NCBI GenBank assembly: GCA_035582835.1
Contig: JAYKAV010000300.1
Span: 1-64,000, forward strand
From: Phoebastria nigripes
Taxonomy: Eukaryota; Chordata; Aves; Procellariiformes; Diomedeidae
Length of the DNA: 64,000 bases
Direction of reading: 5' to 3'
Below the pieces are notes generated by a model that saw only the letters and a program-made list of their open reading frames with translations, was not told the DNA's origin and made no database searches. This document shows positions 41,032-51,717 of this stretch, piece after piece (the stretch's first letter is position 1; each line of letters opens with the position of its first letter). Position numbers and translations under genes: made by a program.

Positions 41032-41262
41032 TGGCCGCGCTCCCCACGCACACCGTGTCCGGGGAGGGGACAGGCCCCACAGCCCCCACGTGCACGCCAC
41101 GCTCTCCACCCGGCAGCACCCCGTGCCGGCGCAGCACCCAGCAGACAGTGCCATGCTGGCCCCCCAGTTGCAGCACTGGTCAAATACGCTCCAGTCCCAG
41201 CCCCCGAGAGGCACGGACACAAAGAGGGCCTGGGGCAGGACGGCAGGATCCGGCCCTGCAGT

Positions 41263-41268
41263 TTTATT
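41263..41268 (-). terminator. Poly-A signal of HECTD3 copy A
   Basis: AATAAA on the minus strand (sequence TTCAATAAAACTGCAGG) lies 55 bases after the copy A stop codon. This implies a very short 3' untranslated region. It is only about 0.5 kb from the EIF2B3 promoter motifs. Confidence 0.8.
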
Positions 41269-41322
41269 GAATCCGGTGTCCCTGGGGTGGGCAGCTCCAC
41301 GGCACAGGGTGCCTGGGGCGCC

Positions 41323-44300
41323 TCATTCATCCCAGGTGTTCTTGTCGGTGTCGATGGACACGCAGTTGTACACGGCGTACCGCAGCAGCTCCTCACAGGC
41401 CTTGGCCCTGTTGGGGGGACGCTGTGTCACAGCCGTGACGCGCACTGAGAGCCCCACGCTTCCCTCCCCGCGCCCACCCAGATGTCCCCTGGGGCAGGAC
41501 CTGGGGAGCCTGGGAGGGGACCCCAATGCCAGCCCCAGGGCGGGGGGAACGTCCCTGTCCCCAGCTTGACTCACGAGGAGTAGTTGGGCAAGAAGAAGCT
41601 GCAGGAGCACGTGGAGGCCTGTGGCATCAGGTCCAATGCGTTCAAGCTTGGGAGAAAGGAGAGAGAGTCAGACCCTGGCGTGGCACAGGGGCCCCAGCCT
41701 GGGCAGGACGGACTCACTTTGCCCCTTCCGGGTAGACAGTGATCTGAACCGGGAGGCGGCTCCGGCCAGTGANGAACTTGAGGAAGCGGCTGAGATCCTC
41801 TGAAGGGAAGGTCAGGGCCCAGGTCTCAGGGACAGGGACAGGACCGTCGCAGTCACTGCCATCACGGCAGGGTCTGCGCTTGCAGAAGCATCCCGGGAGC
41901 GCAGGGCAAAGCTAGGGGATGCTCTCAGCATCCTGGGAAGGGCCAGGCGAGACGAACCCAGCCGACTCCCAGGAAAGCACCCGGTGAGCATCCCCAGGGC
42001 GCAAGGCAGTGCGTACCCCGTCCTCTGGCCCTCTCCGCTGCACATGAAGAGCGGGGAAAGGCTTGGGGTCGCTCACCACTGGTGAAGTTGTTGAGTGCCT
42101 CCAAGAAGTTCCGGATTCGGGTGTCGTCGGGTGGAAAGTCCTCAAATGTGACTGCGAAGAGGAACGTGCAACAGCTTCGTTAGAAACTCNCAGCAATGCA
42201 AATTAACATGGGATACGCCCATCCCGCCCTTCTGTGAGAGCCCAGAGCGGAGGCAGGAGAGGAGGAGACCCTCCGCTCTCAGTGAGCCCCTGCGAGCCCC
42301 TGGCACCCCGAGCGGGGCCGGCACCCTGCACAAAGGCAGATGGAGAAATGGGGGTCCCAGTTTGCAGGGTGGCCATTCACCTCTGCTCACAGTTGCCGAG
42401 GACCAGAGGGACCAGAGTGGGGACCAGTGGGGTTTGCAGCTAAACCTGAAGCATCCCAGCCCTATCCAGGATCCCTCTGGCCCATGATCAGGGACTCAGC
42501 ACAGGACAGGATGCGTGCACAGGATGAGCATTGTCAAGGGGAGCCCCTGCCCACGCCGGGGGCTGGGAGCAGCTTTGGCCTGGCTTTGGGCACTTACTGA
42601 ACCTCTGCAGTTCGGCCACTGTGATCTCGGGGTCCCCGCAGACCTTCTTCTCCAACTGCTGCCAGGTAAGCAGGTCCAGCACAGGCTGGGGCACCACACG
42701 GAGCAGCCCGGCGCGCATGGCTGCGATCTGGGGGGGCACAGGAAGGGTCCCACATCACTGTGACGGGTCTGAGCCCAGGGCAGCCAGCCAGGGCACTGGG
42801 CACAGGGACCGCAGGACCCCAAACGGGGTCCCTGGAGCTCATGGACATCCTGGGCATGGGATGCACGGAGGAACCGCCTGTCTGGAGCTGGTTTTGGGGA
42901 CACGTTTTCACAGCCACCAACCCCACAGGTACCAGGAGGGCTTGCCACAGGGGCAGGGTCCCCTTGGAGCCACTCCAGTTACCTGCTCCTTGCTCTCCTC
43001 CAGCCTAGCCCTCTGCACCAGGCGGATGAACTCCTTGCGGTCCTCGTAGCGCACCACGATGCTGCTGCCATTGGGGATCAGCTCCACCACGTGCTGGTCG
43101 CTCCGCACCATCGTATAGGTCAGCTCTCTGCCAAACATGAACTCGAAGGCTTCCCTGTCCAGCCCCTCCAGCACCTCCAGCAGCTTCACCTGCAACCCCA
43201 ACAGGCAAAAGTCATGATGGCGGAGCCAGAGCAGCCACGGGAGCGCATGGCACTGCCCTGCCGGCCCCCAGCCCCGCTCACCAGCTCCGAGTCCACGGCG
43301 GCGAAGTCCTTGCTCCAGCTGACCTCCTCCCCTGCCAGCTGCTTCCACACCAGGGCCGGCAGAGCCAGGATCTACCAGGGGGAGCCAAGATGCGCGTCCT
43401 CCCCATGTCCCTCCTTCACCCGAGGGCAGCCCCTCTGCCTAAGACACGGTGGCCCCTGCCAAGCCCCCTCGCCGGCCAGGGAGGCTCTGCTGTGCTCACC
43501 AGAAACTCCTTGCTCCTCAGGGCTGCTCCCATCAGCTGCCCGATCCACTCGTACTTGGGGAAGTCCTTGCAGGAGGGGTTGGGGACGTACATGTCCCTGG
43601 TGTCACTGCTGCTGTTACCCTGTGGGAGAGAGGCTTAGGACCCACAGACACAGCTGTGACCAGCCCAGCATGGTCCCTCCTGCAGCCTCCCTCTCCATCA
43701 CCCCTCCATCTGCCTCTCCCGCCCGCCTTTACACCCCTCCAGGAGATCTCCACCACCCAGGTACAAGCATCGCCTCTCCAGCCAATAGCCCTGCAAGCAT
43801 TAAGACAGGACTAACACCCCAAAATATTGCAACTGAGGGACAAGCTCCCAGGCTCTGCTGGATTTCCCGCCGGGGCCAGGACAGGCGGACAGTGGGGTGC
43901 CAAACCTGGTTGGAGGTGCGCACGAAGAAGGGCAGGGGCACGGGGACATCGCCCGAGCTGGGACACAGCTCCTCTGACACATCTGACAGGCTGTCCCGAA
44001 AACCACCACCTGCAGTGGGGGCAGAGGCTGGTTAGTGCCTGACACATCGGGGCCAGACACTGAGCTGCAGGATCTAGCCAAGCCACCCCTCTCCGTGTGG
44101 CAGGGGCAGCGCTGGGGGCATAGGGGAGATGCAGGGACCACCCTACTTGTGCAGAGCAGGGCTGCCTCCCGCAGAGCAGCCGGGACAGTGTGGGCACCCC
44201 ACCGCAGTGGGTGACCCACCGAGCTGCCCCCCAGCATGAGAAAGCCCAAGGGAGAGCCCCAGGTGGGAGGGGAGAGCTCTCACCATTGTCGATGATGCCC

Positions 44301-47300
44301 TCAGTGATGAACTCACACTCCCACCACTGGCTGTAGCTCAGGGGCCACCTGCAGAGAAGCAACAGCCCCATGCACCCCCCTCCTCCAAGAGAGCCAGCAG
44401 CACCCGGCATCCCCCCGCACCCTGCTCCAGGGACATGACACCCCACAAATGTGATGTGAAGATGTACCTGTAGTCCAGGGGCTGATTGTTCTTGCAAGAT
44501 CTGAGGCCTTCGTACAGCTGGACAGGAGCAGAGTGGAAAGGGGATGAGACACAGTGGGGGCAAGCGATGCTGCATTGGCAGGTACCCGGCACGGGGCATG
44601 GCATTGCCATACCTGGGTGAAGACGGCGTTCCTGCAGCTGGGATCCAGCGCGGGGTTGGCACGGTGCTCCCGGGCCAGGTGCCGGTTGATGTACAGCTTT
44701 GGCAGGGTGTGAGGGAGCGAGCTCTCCGACGACTGGAGACAGTGGGCGATGAGGGCTGCGCTCTGCTTGGACAGCAGCAGGAATGGCTTCATGCTCTAGC
44801 AGGGGACGAGCAGGGATAGATAGAGGCCTGAGCCTGCTGCCGCATGCCCTCTTTCCCCCTCCCCAAGCACAGCCCCCAGTGTTGCAGGGGATGCTCAGTT
44901 CCCCCATCCTTCCAGCAATGCCCAGCATGGCAGCTCTCAGCATGAGCCCTGGGGTGGTCTGTCCCCATCGGATCAAGGCGGACATGCCACAGCCCCTGGG
45001 GAAACCAGCCAAGCCTGTGATGAGATGCTCCTACTGGCACCATCCCAGGGCACCCTGGCAAACGCTCACCCTGAGTGCATTGAAGGTGCCAATGCTGTCC
45101 TCGGAGAGAGGGATCAGGTAATGCAGGACGCTGTCCAGGAGCTGGACAAACCTGGCGACCGGAGAGGAGCAGCATGAGGATGCAAGGGGGTTGGACGTGT
45201 GGAGCCTGATACACCCGCAGCGTTTCACCGCAGACAGCCCCAGGCATGTGCTGAGCCTGGGCGCCACGCTACCTGCACGTGGGTCTCCTCCAGCCCACGG
45301 AGGGACCCTGGCACACCAAGGGGAGCACCCAACCAGCACCCTCAGGCCAAGCGCTTTATTTCGTACCCCCCAAGAAAAAGCTGCAAACGAGGGCAGCCCA
45401 GCCCATGCCACAGCGCTGCAGCTGACTTGCTGCAGAGAGTCTCTCTGTGGGGCCAGTGCTGACCCCAGCCTGGGGCTGCCCTGCAGGCAGAGGGGTGGGA
45501 GACTCCACACTGCAGGTTCCCCTTGCCCCGTGCCGGCACTGTGCTCCCTAGGCAGTGGAAGCAGCTGTGTTCAGATGGGGAACAGCAAGCCAAAGTCCCT
45601 GCTGCACATCGGAAAGGAGCTGGCAGACTTTAAGCAAGACACGTGCAACCCCCTGCTAGAGGCCACGGCACGGTCCTTCTCGGGGCCCAGGCTCACTGTG
45701 GGGTTGGTGCCGTCCCAGTGCCGTACCTCTGAATGAGCACAGCCCGCCGGTACAGCACGTCGGCGTCCACCCCTTCCAGGAGAGGGTAGCGCACCAGCCA
45801 GGCTGGCTGGAATATGTCGGCGTTGAGGATCAGGTCCCACTCCCAGAAGGACTTCATCTTAATCCCTCGCAGGCGGACGTTGTACCCTTGGTCTGCCAAG
45901 AAAGGACAGCGATGCTGCGTGCACAGCTGCAGCTGGCATGGCTCGGATGCTGCAACTGGGGGCAAGGAGCTCATTCCCCAGCTTTTCCTGCAATGGACCC
46001 CAAAAAGCAGCTGGTGCAGCAGGAAGAGCCGCAGGTGCCAGGAATGGCTGCAGGTTTAGGGCTGGGCTGGGCTGGCAGTCCAGTCCGGCAGTGCAGACTC
46101 ACCCCGGCACTCCAGGATGCGGATCTCCAGCACCGGCAGGTGGGTCTTCATGTCGCGGAGGATGCAGACGTCCCGGAAGCTGCTCCTGCACACAGCACGG
46201 ATGGAGATGGCAGAGCTGCGAGGCAGCCGGCGAGGCATGGGCCACTCCGGCTCCCCAGCTGAGGATGCGCCGCTACCCATGGCGAAAGCCCTGCCGCCTC
46301 ACCGGGGCTGCAGGAGGAGGGGACCAAGCGGAGAGAAGAGGCTGTCAGAGGCACAGAGATGTCCTGAAGAAGGTGGAAGCCACATCCAAAGAGCCAGAAA
46401 AGAACATAAATTCAAAGCAGAACAGAAAGGCGAGATGGCTGAGAGCGCATCACCGTTCCCGGGGGCTCCTGGTGCATCTTGCATTGGCACAACCATTCTT
46501 CAAGCTGAGCTGGTCACATGAGGGTGATGTGTTTTGAAGGAAACAGGGATTTGTGGTGATGAGCAATTTGGTAAGTGATTCGCTTGTATTTCCAAAGCCT
46601 TTGGCCATCAAAGGCCTACGGGCATGTGGGGAAAAACCTCTGCCCAGACACAGCGAGGAGTTGGCTCCTGCCACCAGGAAAGAGACCTCGTTGATCTCAT
46701 GGATGCTTCTTCAAAGACAAATCTTACTGCTCAGCCAAAAAAAGGCAAACAGGCAAGTTTTGGGGAAGGAGATCTTCGCACCCCTGTGTAAACTCCTGCC
46801 TGCCTCAAGAAGGGTACTGCAGAGCCAGAGTGAAGAGGGAAATGTGAAGCACCCCAGGACTTCTTGGCTACAGCACAGCAGAGATGCTCAGAAAGGAGAC
46901 AGCGGCAGCACGTGTCCCCAGAGGTGAGGAGGAGGAGGAGGAGGAGGAGGAAAGACCCCCAAAGTCACCAAGCAGGAGGAAGCACTCTGCAGCCCAGCTG
47001 CCGCAGCACAGATGAGGAGCAGGAGTGGAGATGAAGGCACTTGGCTGGCATGTGGAGGTGGGGGGCCACCACGCTTGCGGGGACAGACATAACATGCATC
47101 CAGGGACCCACGGAGAGCCACCATCACCGCTGGGTCACTCAGGACTGACCCCAGCCCTTTCCTTAGCATCTGCTCGGGATGCAGAGTCAGCTTGGGTGTT
47201 TGGCCCAAGCCAGACCCAGGCTGCTCCTCGCTCATTACTCACTCGTTAATAAGGACGGTTCTCAGATGCTGCAGCCTGTTTGGTGCACCACCATACACGG

Positions 47301-49893
47301 CCACCCGCCTGGGTACGTAGGAGTTGGCCTGCCCGTCCAGCATCAGCCACAGCTTCCTGGGGATGAGAAGAGCAATGGGCAGCATTGTCCTCCCCTCCCA
47401 GGCTGCCTGGGCACAGAGATGCCCCTGGAGATGTCCCAGGGCTGGGGGCAAGGCTATGTCCTCCTGGGGTGCATCTGGCAGCAGCTGCCCCCCACCTCGA
47501 CCCCAAGCCCCCAGCTGCAGCCCAGGGAAAGCTGCTTTCAAGAGGAAGACGGTGCTTTGCCCTGCACCCTGCCTGTTCCTGGCACAACTGCCAGCGGGAG
47601 GGGACACCCCGAGATCTCACTTGACAATGGTGCCTTTCTTCATGTTGAGTCGAACCCAGTGCTGCCCCAGGGGCCCGTTGCTCTCCCAGAAGGTGTACAT
47701 CTGGTTGTCAGTCAGATGGGCCGCGCCGCAGTCCTCCTGCAAGAGTGCAGCGAGCAGAGGGAGGGAGCTGAGCATCCTTGGGCACACTATGGCCACCCCC
47801 GGGACNGGTCCCGTGGGGCCAGAGGAGGTCAGGACGAGGCCAGCCCCTCGGTTCACTGGGCTGTGGGTGGATGGTGGCTCCCGCACAGAGCAAGCTGGGC
47901 ATGGCCATGGACCCCTCGCAGCACCCCAGAGACACAATGGGTTTTTGCTCCAGATGTCCAACTCCTTGCAGCTTCACTAGAGCAGCAAAACCCCACCACC
48001 ATCCCCTGCCCTGCACGGAGAGGACAGCCACCGCCGGCTGCTCTTCCCCGCAGCTGCGGCGATGCTCGTGTGTCTCACACTGATTTTAAGCTGTGGAGGA
48101 CCCCCGCTACGCACCGCCTGCGAGGAGACCTCGACGCTGCTGAGGTGCTCCTTGGAGCAGTCCCCGCGCTGCAGCTGCCTCTCGCTGTGATCGTACAGGA
48201 AGCGCCCCAGCTCCATGTCATGCTCGTAGCTCCAGCCCGGGGGCACGGACCTGCAGCGGGGCTCCATGTTAATGGGACAGGGAGACCCGGCTGCGCCCCC
48301 AACCTGCCCACCAGGACTGTGCAGGTGCCCCAGCTCGGATCGGCTGCAGCGTCTCACAGTCACCACATGGGGATGGTGCCGGGCAGCTGTCCCCACTGCA
48401 GGTAGATGGCACGGCTGCATCTCACCACCACCACGATGGATGTTTATGGCCACCCCAGCCCAGTGGGAATAGCACCACGTGGTCGCTCCAATGCTCCGCA
48501 GAGCAAAGGCCATCTTCGCTTGAGCAGTGCCAAATGGTATCAATGTAAAAGGCATCTCATGGCACCCATCCTCCCCACTCCCGACCCTGAAGCCAGTCCT
48601 GGCCCCGCAGGCATGTCCAGGCCCCGGCTGGCTGCCCCTTGGGGTGCTGCAGTACCGCTCTAGGAGATGCATTCGTACCGAAACTTCTGCACAGCAGCCT
48701 CATCCTGCTCTATGAGTCTGGGCTTCTCTCCCAGGCGCATGGAGTACGTCAGGTCCACCACTTGTTCCCAGCTGGAGCAGCACCAGCAGAGGAGTCACAC
48801 AAGGGAAAAGATGGGTCAGTGCTCAGCGTGCCCAAGCGTTACTGCCTTAGCCTGGAGTGGAGGCAGCAGTGGTGGGGGACCAGTGACGGCACCCAGGGGC
48901 TTCAGGAACAGCTGCAGGAGGGATGAGAGCATCCCTGCACCCAGGTGCAGGCTGGGGCAGAGTGGGGTAATCCAGCCCTGCACATGGCCTTCTGTCATGA
49001 AAATCAAATATGAGCTCTCTCATCACTGCATTACCTCTGCGACATTGCTCAGCCCAAACCCAAGGGCCTCAGAAACCCCCTGGCATCATCTTTATCCTGC
49101 ACAGGTGCTGCCACAAGCAAACAGGATTAGCCTACGAGGGGGCACCCTCCTGCCCACAGGCGGCTTGGCAGGGATGTGTCCCACCTGCGCTGATGGGAGT
49201 GAGGGGGGCTGTGCTGGAGTGCCCAAGGGATTTGGGATGGTTGGGTTGTATGTCCTCTGTGGGTACCAGCCACACACGCCTCCAGCACCCACAGCCCGGT
49301 CCCTATGGCTGGGGCCATACCTGACTGCGGGTTTATAATCAACCCCAAGCGTTTGGTGCTGCCACTGGATCTTCTCCACGGACTCAACCGGCACCAACTT
49401 ATCTCCTCCCTCTCCAAACCTCTGCGCCAGGAGCCAGCCCTCGGCCAGCTCATGGCTGCTCGTGTACTCCTCCAGCTGCTCCTGAAAGCACATCGCGGCT
49501 TGTCACCGCCGTCGGGACCCGACGTCCCCCGGGCGATTCCCGGCTGCACGGCGGGGCGCGTCCCACCGTTACCTTGCTGAGCTTGACCCAGAGCCCGGCG
49601 CCGTTGCAGTACTCCTCGCCGGTGGCGCGGAGGCAGCCGCCCTTCCGCACCTCGATGGTGGCCCGCGCCGCCCGCTTGCCGCCCCGCGCCGGCCCCGGGC
49701 TGTCCCAGACGCTGAGCAGGCTGCGGGCGGCGGCGGCGGCGGCGGGGTCCCTGCAGATCTTGTACTGCACCTCCCGCGGCACGTAGCAGAGCGCGGCGGG
49801 CAGCGCCCGGGCGCGGCGGAAGCACTCGCTGCACTGCAGCAGGAACCGCAGCCGGCCCAGCACCTGGTGCGGCGCTTCCCCGCCCGCACGCAT
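41323..49893 (-). CDS. HECTD3-like E3 ubiquitin ligase, copy A (complete)
   Basis: A HECT-type E3 ligase moves ubiquitin from an E2 to its own cysteine and then to the substrate. The coding exons, 5' to 3', are 49573-49893, 49321-49481, 48679-48771, 48115-48250, 47621-47736, 47243-47356, 46103-46185, 45727-45892, 45070-45151, 44613-44795, 44468-44517, 44284-44348, 43906-44009, 43500-43619, 43282-43371, 42983-43189, 42598-42727, 42077-42151, 41718-41799, 41575-41646 and 41323-41407. All have GT-AG borders. They sum to 2535 bases, exactly 844 codons plus stop, against 21 exons and 861 residues for human HECTD3. The DOC (APC10-like) domain covers about residues 200-380 and the HECT domain about 495-840. 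The catalytic cysteine is Cys806 in the motif [11 protein letters not shown]. The start is the first ATG, with G at -3, and matches the family start region. One base in exon 19 is undetermined (41773). The protein is clearly divergent from copy B. It lies immediately upstream of EIF2B3. Confidence 0.93.
41575..41646 (-). CDS. HECTD3 copy A catalytic-cysteine exon
   Basis: A 72-base exon encodes [18 protein letters not shown] and then LPNYS. The cysteine after ST aligns with the ubiquitin-accepting cysteine of HECTD3 (Cys823 in human) and is Cys806 here. The acceptor is CTCCCAAG and the donor TCCTC|GTGAGT. Copy B has an exon of the same length. Conservation of the cysteine and flanking LP argues for a working enzyme. 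Confidence 0.92.
46186..47242 (-). other. HECTD3 copy A intron 6
   Basis: At about 1.06 kb this is the longest intron of copy A. It contains the GGA microsatellite and no recognisable exon. Antisense open frames across this area follow GC composition. Confidence 0.8.
46926..46951 (+). repeat. (GGA)n microsatellite in HECTD3 copy A intron
   Basis: About eight GAG/GGA triplets lie between exons 6 and 7 of copy A. They are intronic and polymorphism-prone. Confidence 0.8.
49573..49893 (-). CDS. HECTD3 copy A first coding exon
   Basis: It encodes 107 residues, from [19 protein letters not shown] to LWVKLSK. The [20 protein letters not shown] and GLWVKLSK segments are family landmarks. A run of six GCC codons (49726-49745 on the plus strand) encodes six alanines and lies where mammalian HECTD3 has a short proline/serine stretch. 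The donor is AGCAAG|GTAACG. No in-frame ATG lies upstream. Confidence 0.88.
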
Positions 49894-50130
49894 CGCGCAC
49901 CGGGCACCGGCTCCGTGCACCGCGCCGCCCCGGCGGTGCCCACCTCGCTGCGTCCCGGGCTGTCCCGGTGCTGTGCCCCGGCGGTGCACCGCCCCCGGCG
50001 GTGCCCGCCCGGCCCTCCGGCACCGCCCCGCCGCGGGCAGCCCTAGCTCCCGGGCTGCCGCCTCCTCCCCGGGCAGGCGCCGCTCCGCCCGTGCTCCCCG
50101 GCTCGCCCCAGCCCTTCTTCAGCCCTCCCG
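49574..50130. promoter_or_regulatory. CpG-rich promoter region of HECTD3 copy A
   Basis: Extreme GC and CpG density spans the first coding exon and about 200 bases upstream, where transcription probably starts. No TATA box is visible. Copy A therefore has its own CpG-type promoter and is not a promoterless duplicate. The exact start site cannot be set from sequence. Confidence 0.6.
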
Positions 50131-51297
50131 GACCTCAGTCCCCCCGCTGGGGGTGCTGGGTGTGGGGCCGCCGTCATTCCCGCTTTGCCAAGATGCGTCT
50201 GTGTTACACCACTCCGGTCCCTCGGTCCCCAGCAGGAGCTGACCTGGGTCACCTGCATCCCCTCACCCCACGGCTTAGGACTCTGCTCCCTCCTGCCTCC
50301 AGCATCCCTGTCGCTGCCTGCATCCCTACAAGCAGAGAGGGGGTCCCTGTGGGGTCAGGGCACAGGGCTACATCTCTGGCATGGATAGGGAAAAGAGGGG
50401 AGCGGGCATCCTGCTATGGGGAGAGCTGGCTCCTGACTGGCTGGGGGCCATATTCCTGCCCCAGGCAGGCTTGCAGCGGGTGAGGAGGGTCCAGGCACCT
50501 GCTGGGGAGGATGATGGGCTTCCCTGCCCAGGAGCAGCTTTATCCCAGCCAGCAATGGCATCCTGGCAGCAGGAGTGAGACAGTGACACCCAGCAGCACC
50601 CAACCACCCCAGAACGCTGGCAGTGCGTCATCCTGTGTCATGTTTGTCTGTCGCATACCACAGCGAGGCGGTGGCAGACAGCAACTCAGCTCCACCCCAC
50701 GCTACCTGAATTTCTCCAGGCTGGGCACAAAGAGCTGCGTTTAGGTATCAGGAAACAACAAGGCTGGCAGAGCTCAAAGGTCCCCAGACCCCTCCGGCAC
50801 CTGCCTGCTCTCCTGGCAGGTCAGAGTCCAGCTCCATCCCTGCCTGCAAAGGCACAGTACAAAGAGAGGTTTGACAGCTGTCATCACTGCAGCATTATCT
50901 ATTGAACGGGCGTGACTGTGCCTCACCGCAGCGACGGGACCGGTCTCACCAGGAGCAAAGTGCCCTGAACCACGGTGTGAGAGAAATGCAAACTTCCGCC
51001 TTGCTCCTAACTGCGGCCACTGCAGCCAGGAGAGTCCTGTGCCCTCCCTCCGCAGCCACGTCACCCTATAAAACTGGTTGCAGAGCTGCTGCAAAGGGTT
51101 GAGCCAGTTAATACTCTGAGCCACCTCCATGACACCGCTTTGTGTGCAAAGGGCATCACGGGGCCAGTTTCTGCTTCACCTCCAGTCGCCTCTCACGACA
51201 CCAGTTTCCATCACTGTTTAATGCAACAGAAGGATGCAGGAGCCCCAGCCAGACCAGACAAATCATCAGGAAGGCCAGGAGTAGTTAGTTCGTTCAC

Positions 51298-51303
51298 TTT
51301 ATT
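51298..51303 (-). terminator. Possible poly-A signal between HECTD3 copies
   Basis: AATAAA on the minus strand lies 110-190 bases beyond the two possible stop codons of the putative terminal exon. Isolated AATAAA hexamers are common, so this is only suggestive. Confidence 0.25.
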
Positions 51304-51413
51304 TTAGATCCTACATGAGGTAGGGACAGACAGATCCTGTCGAACTATTTATAGCTTGTCATACTCCAGGGTAGTAGTGGAATAACAAGAACAGCTAGAC
51401 TACACGTGCGTTA

Positions 51414-51717
51414 CTAATCACCTGAAGCTATTCTATGACAATTCAGCAAGCTGAAGTCAGGAGAGAGCAAGTGGTTACACAGAGCCGTCATGGCATCAGT
51501 CCCTCCCCCAGCTCGTCCCTGTAAAGCTGCAGCTCTGGCACATACAGATGCCTCCTGTTCTTGGCAGCACAGGGGCACCAGCACCTTCCTCAGGATGGCA
51601 CTGGCGTGAAAATCGATCTCGACTGACTTGAGACTGGGTGACAGGGTGCGGATGCGCAGCCTCTGGTTCCTGGTGCCCAGGAAGACTCCCTTGCCCCAGG
51701 CCATGCGCAGCAGGACT
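51414..51717 (-). other. Possible terminal coding exon, unknown gene
   Basis: On the minus strand a CCCCTGCCCCAG acceptor (51718-51719) is followed by an open frame reading VLLRMAWGKGVFLGTRNQR and onward to a stop at 51414. A second frame in the same segment reads LYVPELQLYRDELGEGLMP and stops at 51488. The first frame has coding-like composition for its first half. The second does so where the first becomes low-quality, as if one base shift separated them. AATAAA (51298-51303) follows. No protein family is recognised and no upstream exon was found. It may be a decayed gene end, a non-coding RNA or chance. Confidence 0.2.

Larger units (their letters stand above)
40460..41250. promoter_or_regulatory. 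CpG-rich EIF2B3 promoter region
   Basis: This stretch is very GC-rich with frequent CpG. It covers the EIF2B3 first exon, its first intron and the whole gap to the HECTD3 copy A 3' end. It has no TATA box. It includes two long G runs (40984-40994 and 41017-41024). The long open frames on both strands here come from GC richness and do not resemble proteins. Confidence 0.65.
46103..48250 (-). other. DOC-domain exons of HECTD3 copy A
   Basis: Exons 4-7 (48115-48250, 47621-47736, 47243-47356, 46103-46185) encode the VPPGWSYE segment and the APC10/DOC-like beta-sandwich, with [25 protein letters not shown] and [13 protein letters not shown]. In HECT ligases this region is linked to substrate binding. 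Compared by eye with copy B, identity is about 40% in exon 4, 67% in exon 5, 45% in exon 6 and 70% in exon 7, lower than in the HECT exons. The W and QHWVRL core of the fold is kept. Confidence 0.8.

Noticed and set aside
43091..44035. 314-codon plus-strand open frame
   Set aside because: It is a shadow of copy A HECT exons on the other strand.
47179..48405. 408-codon plus-strand open frame
   Set aside because: It lies antisense over copy A exons 4-6 and contains their introns. It has no family resemblance and is explained by high GC content.
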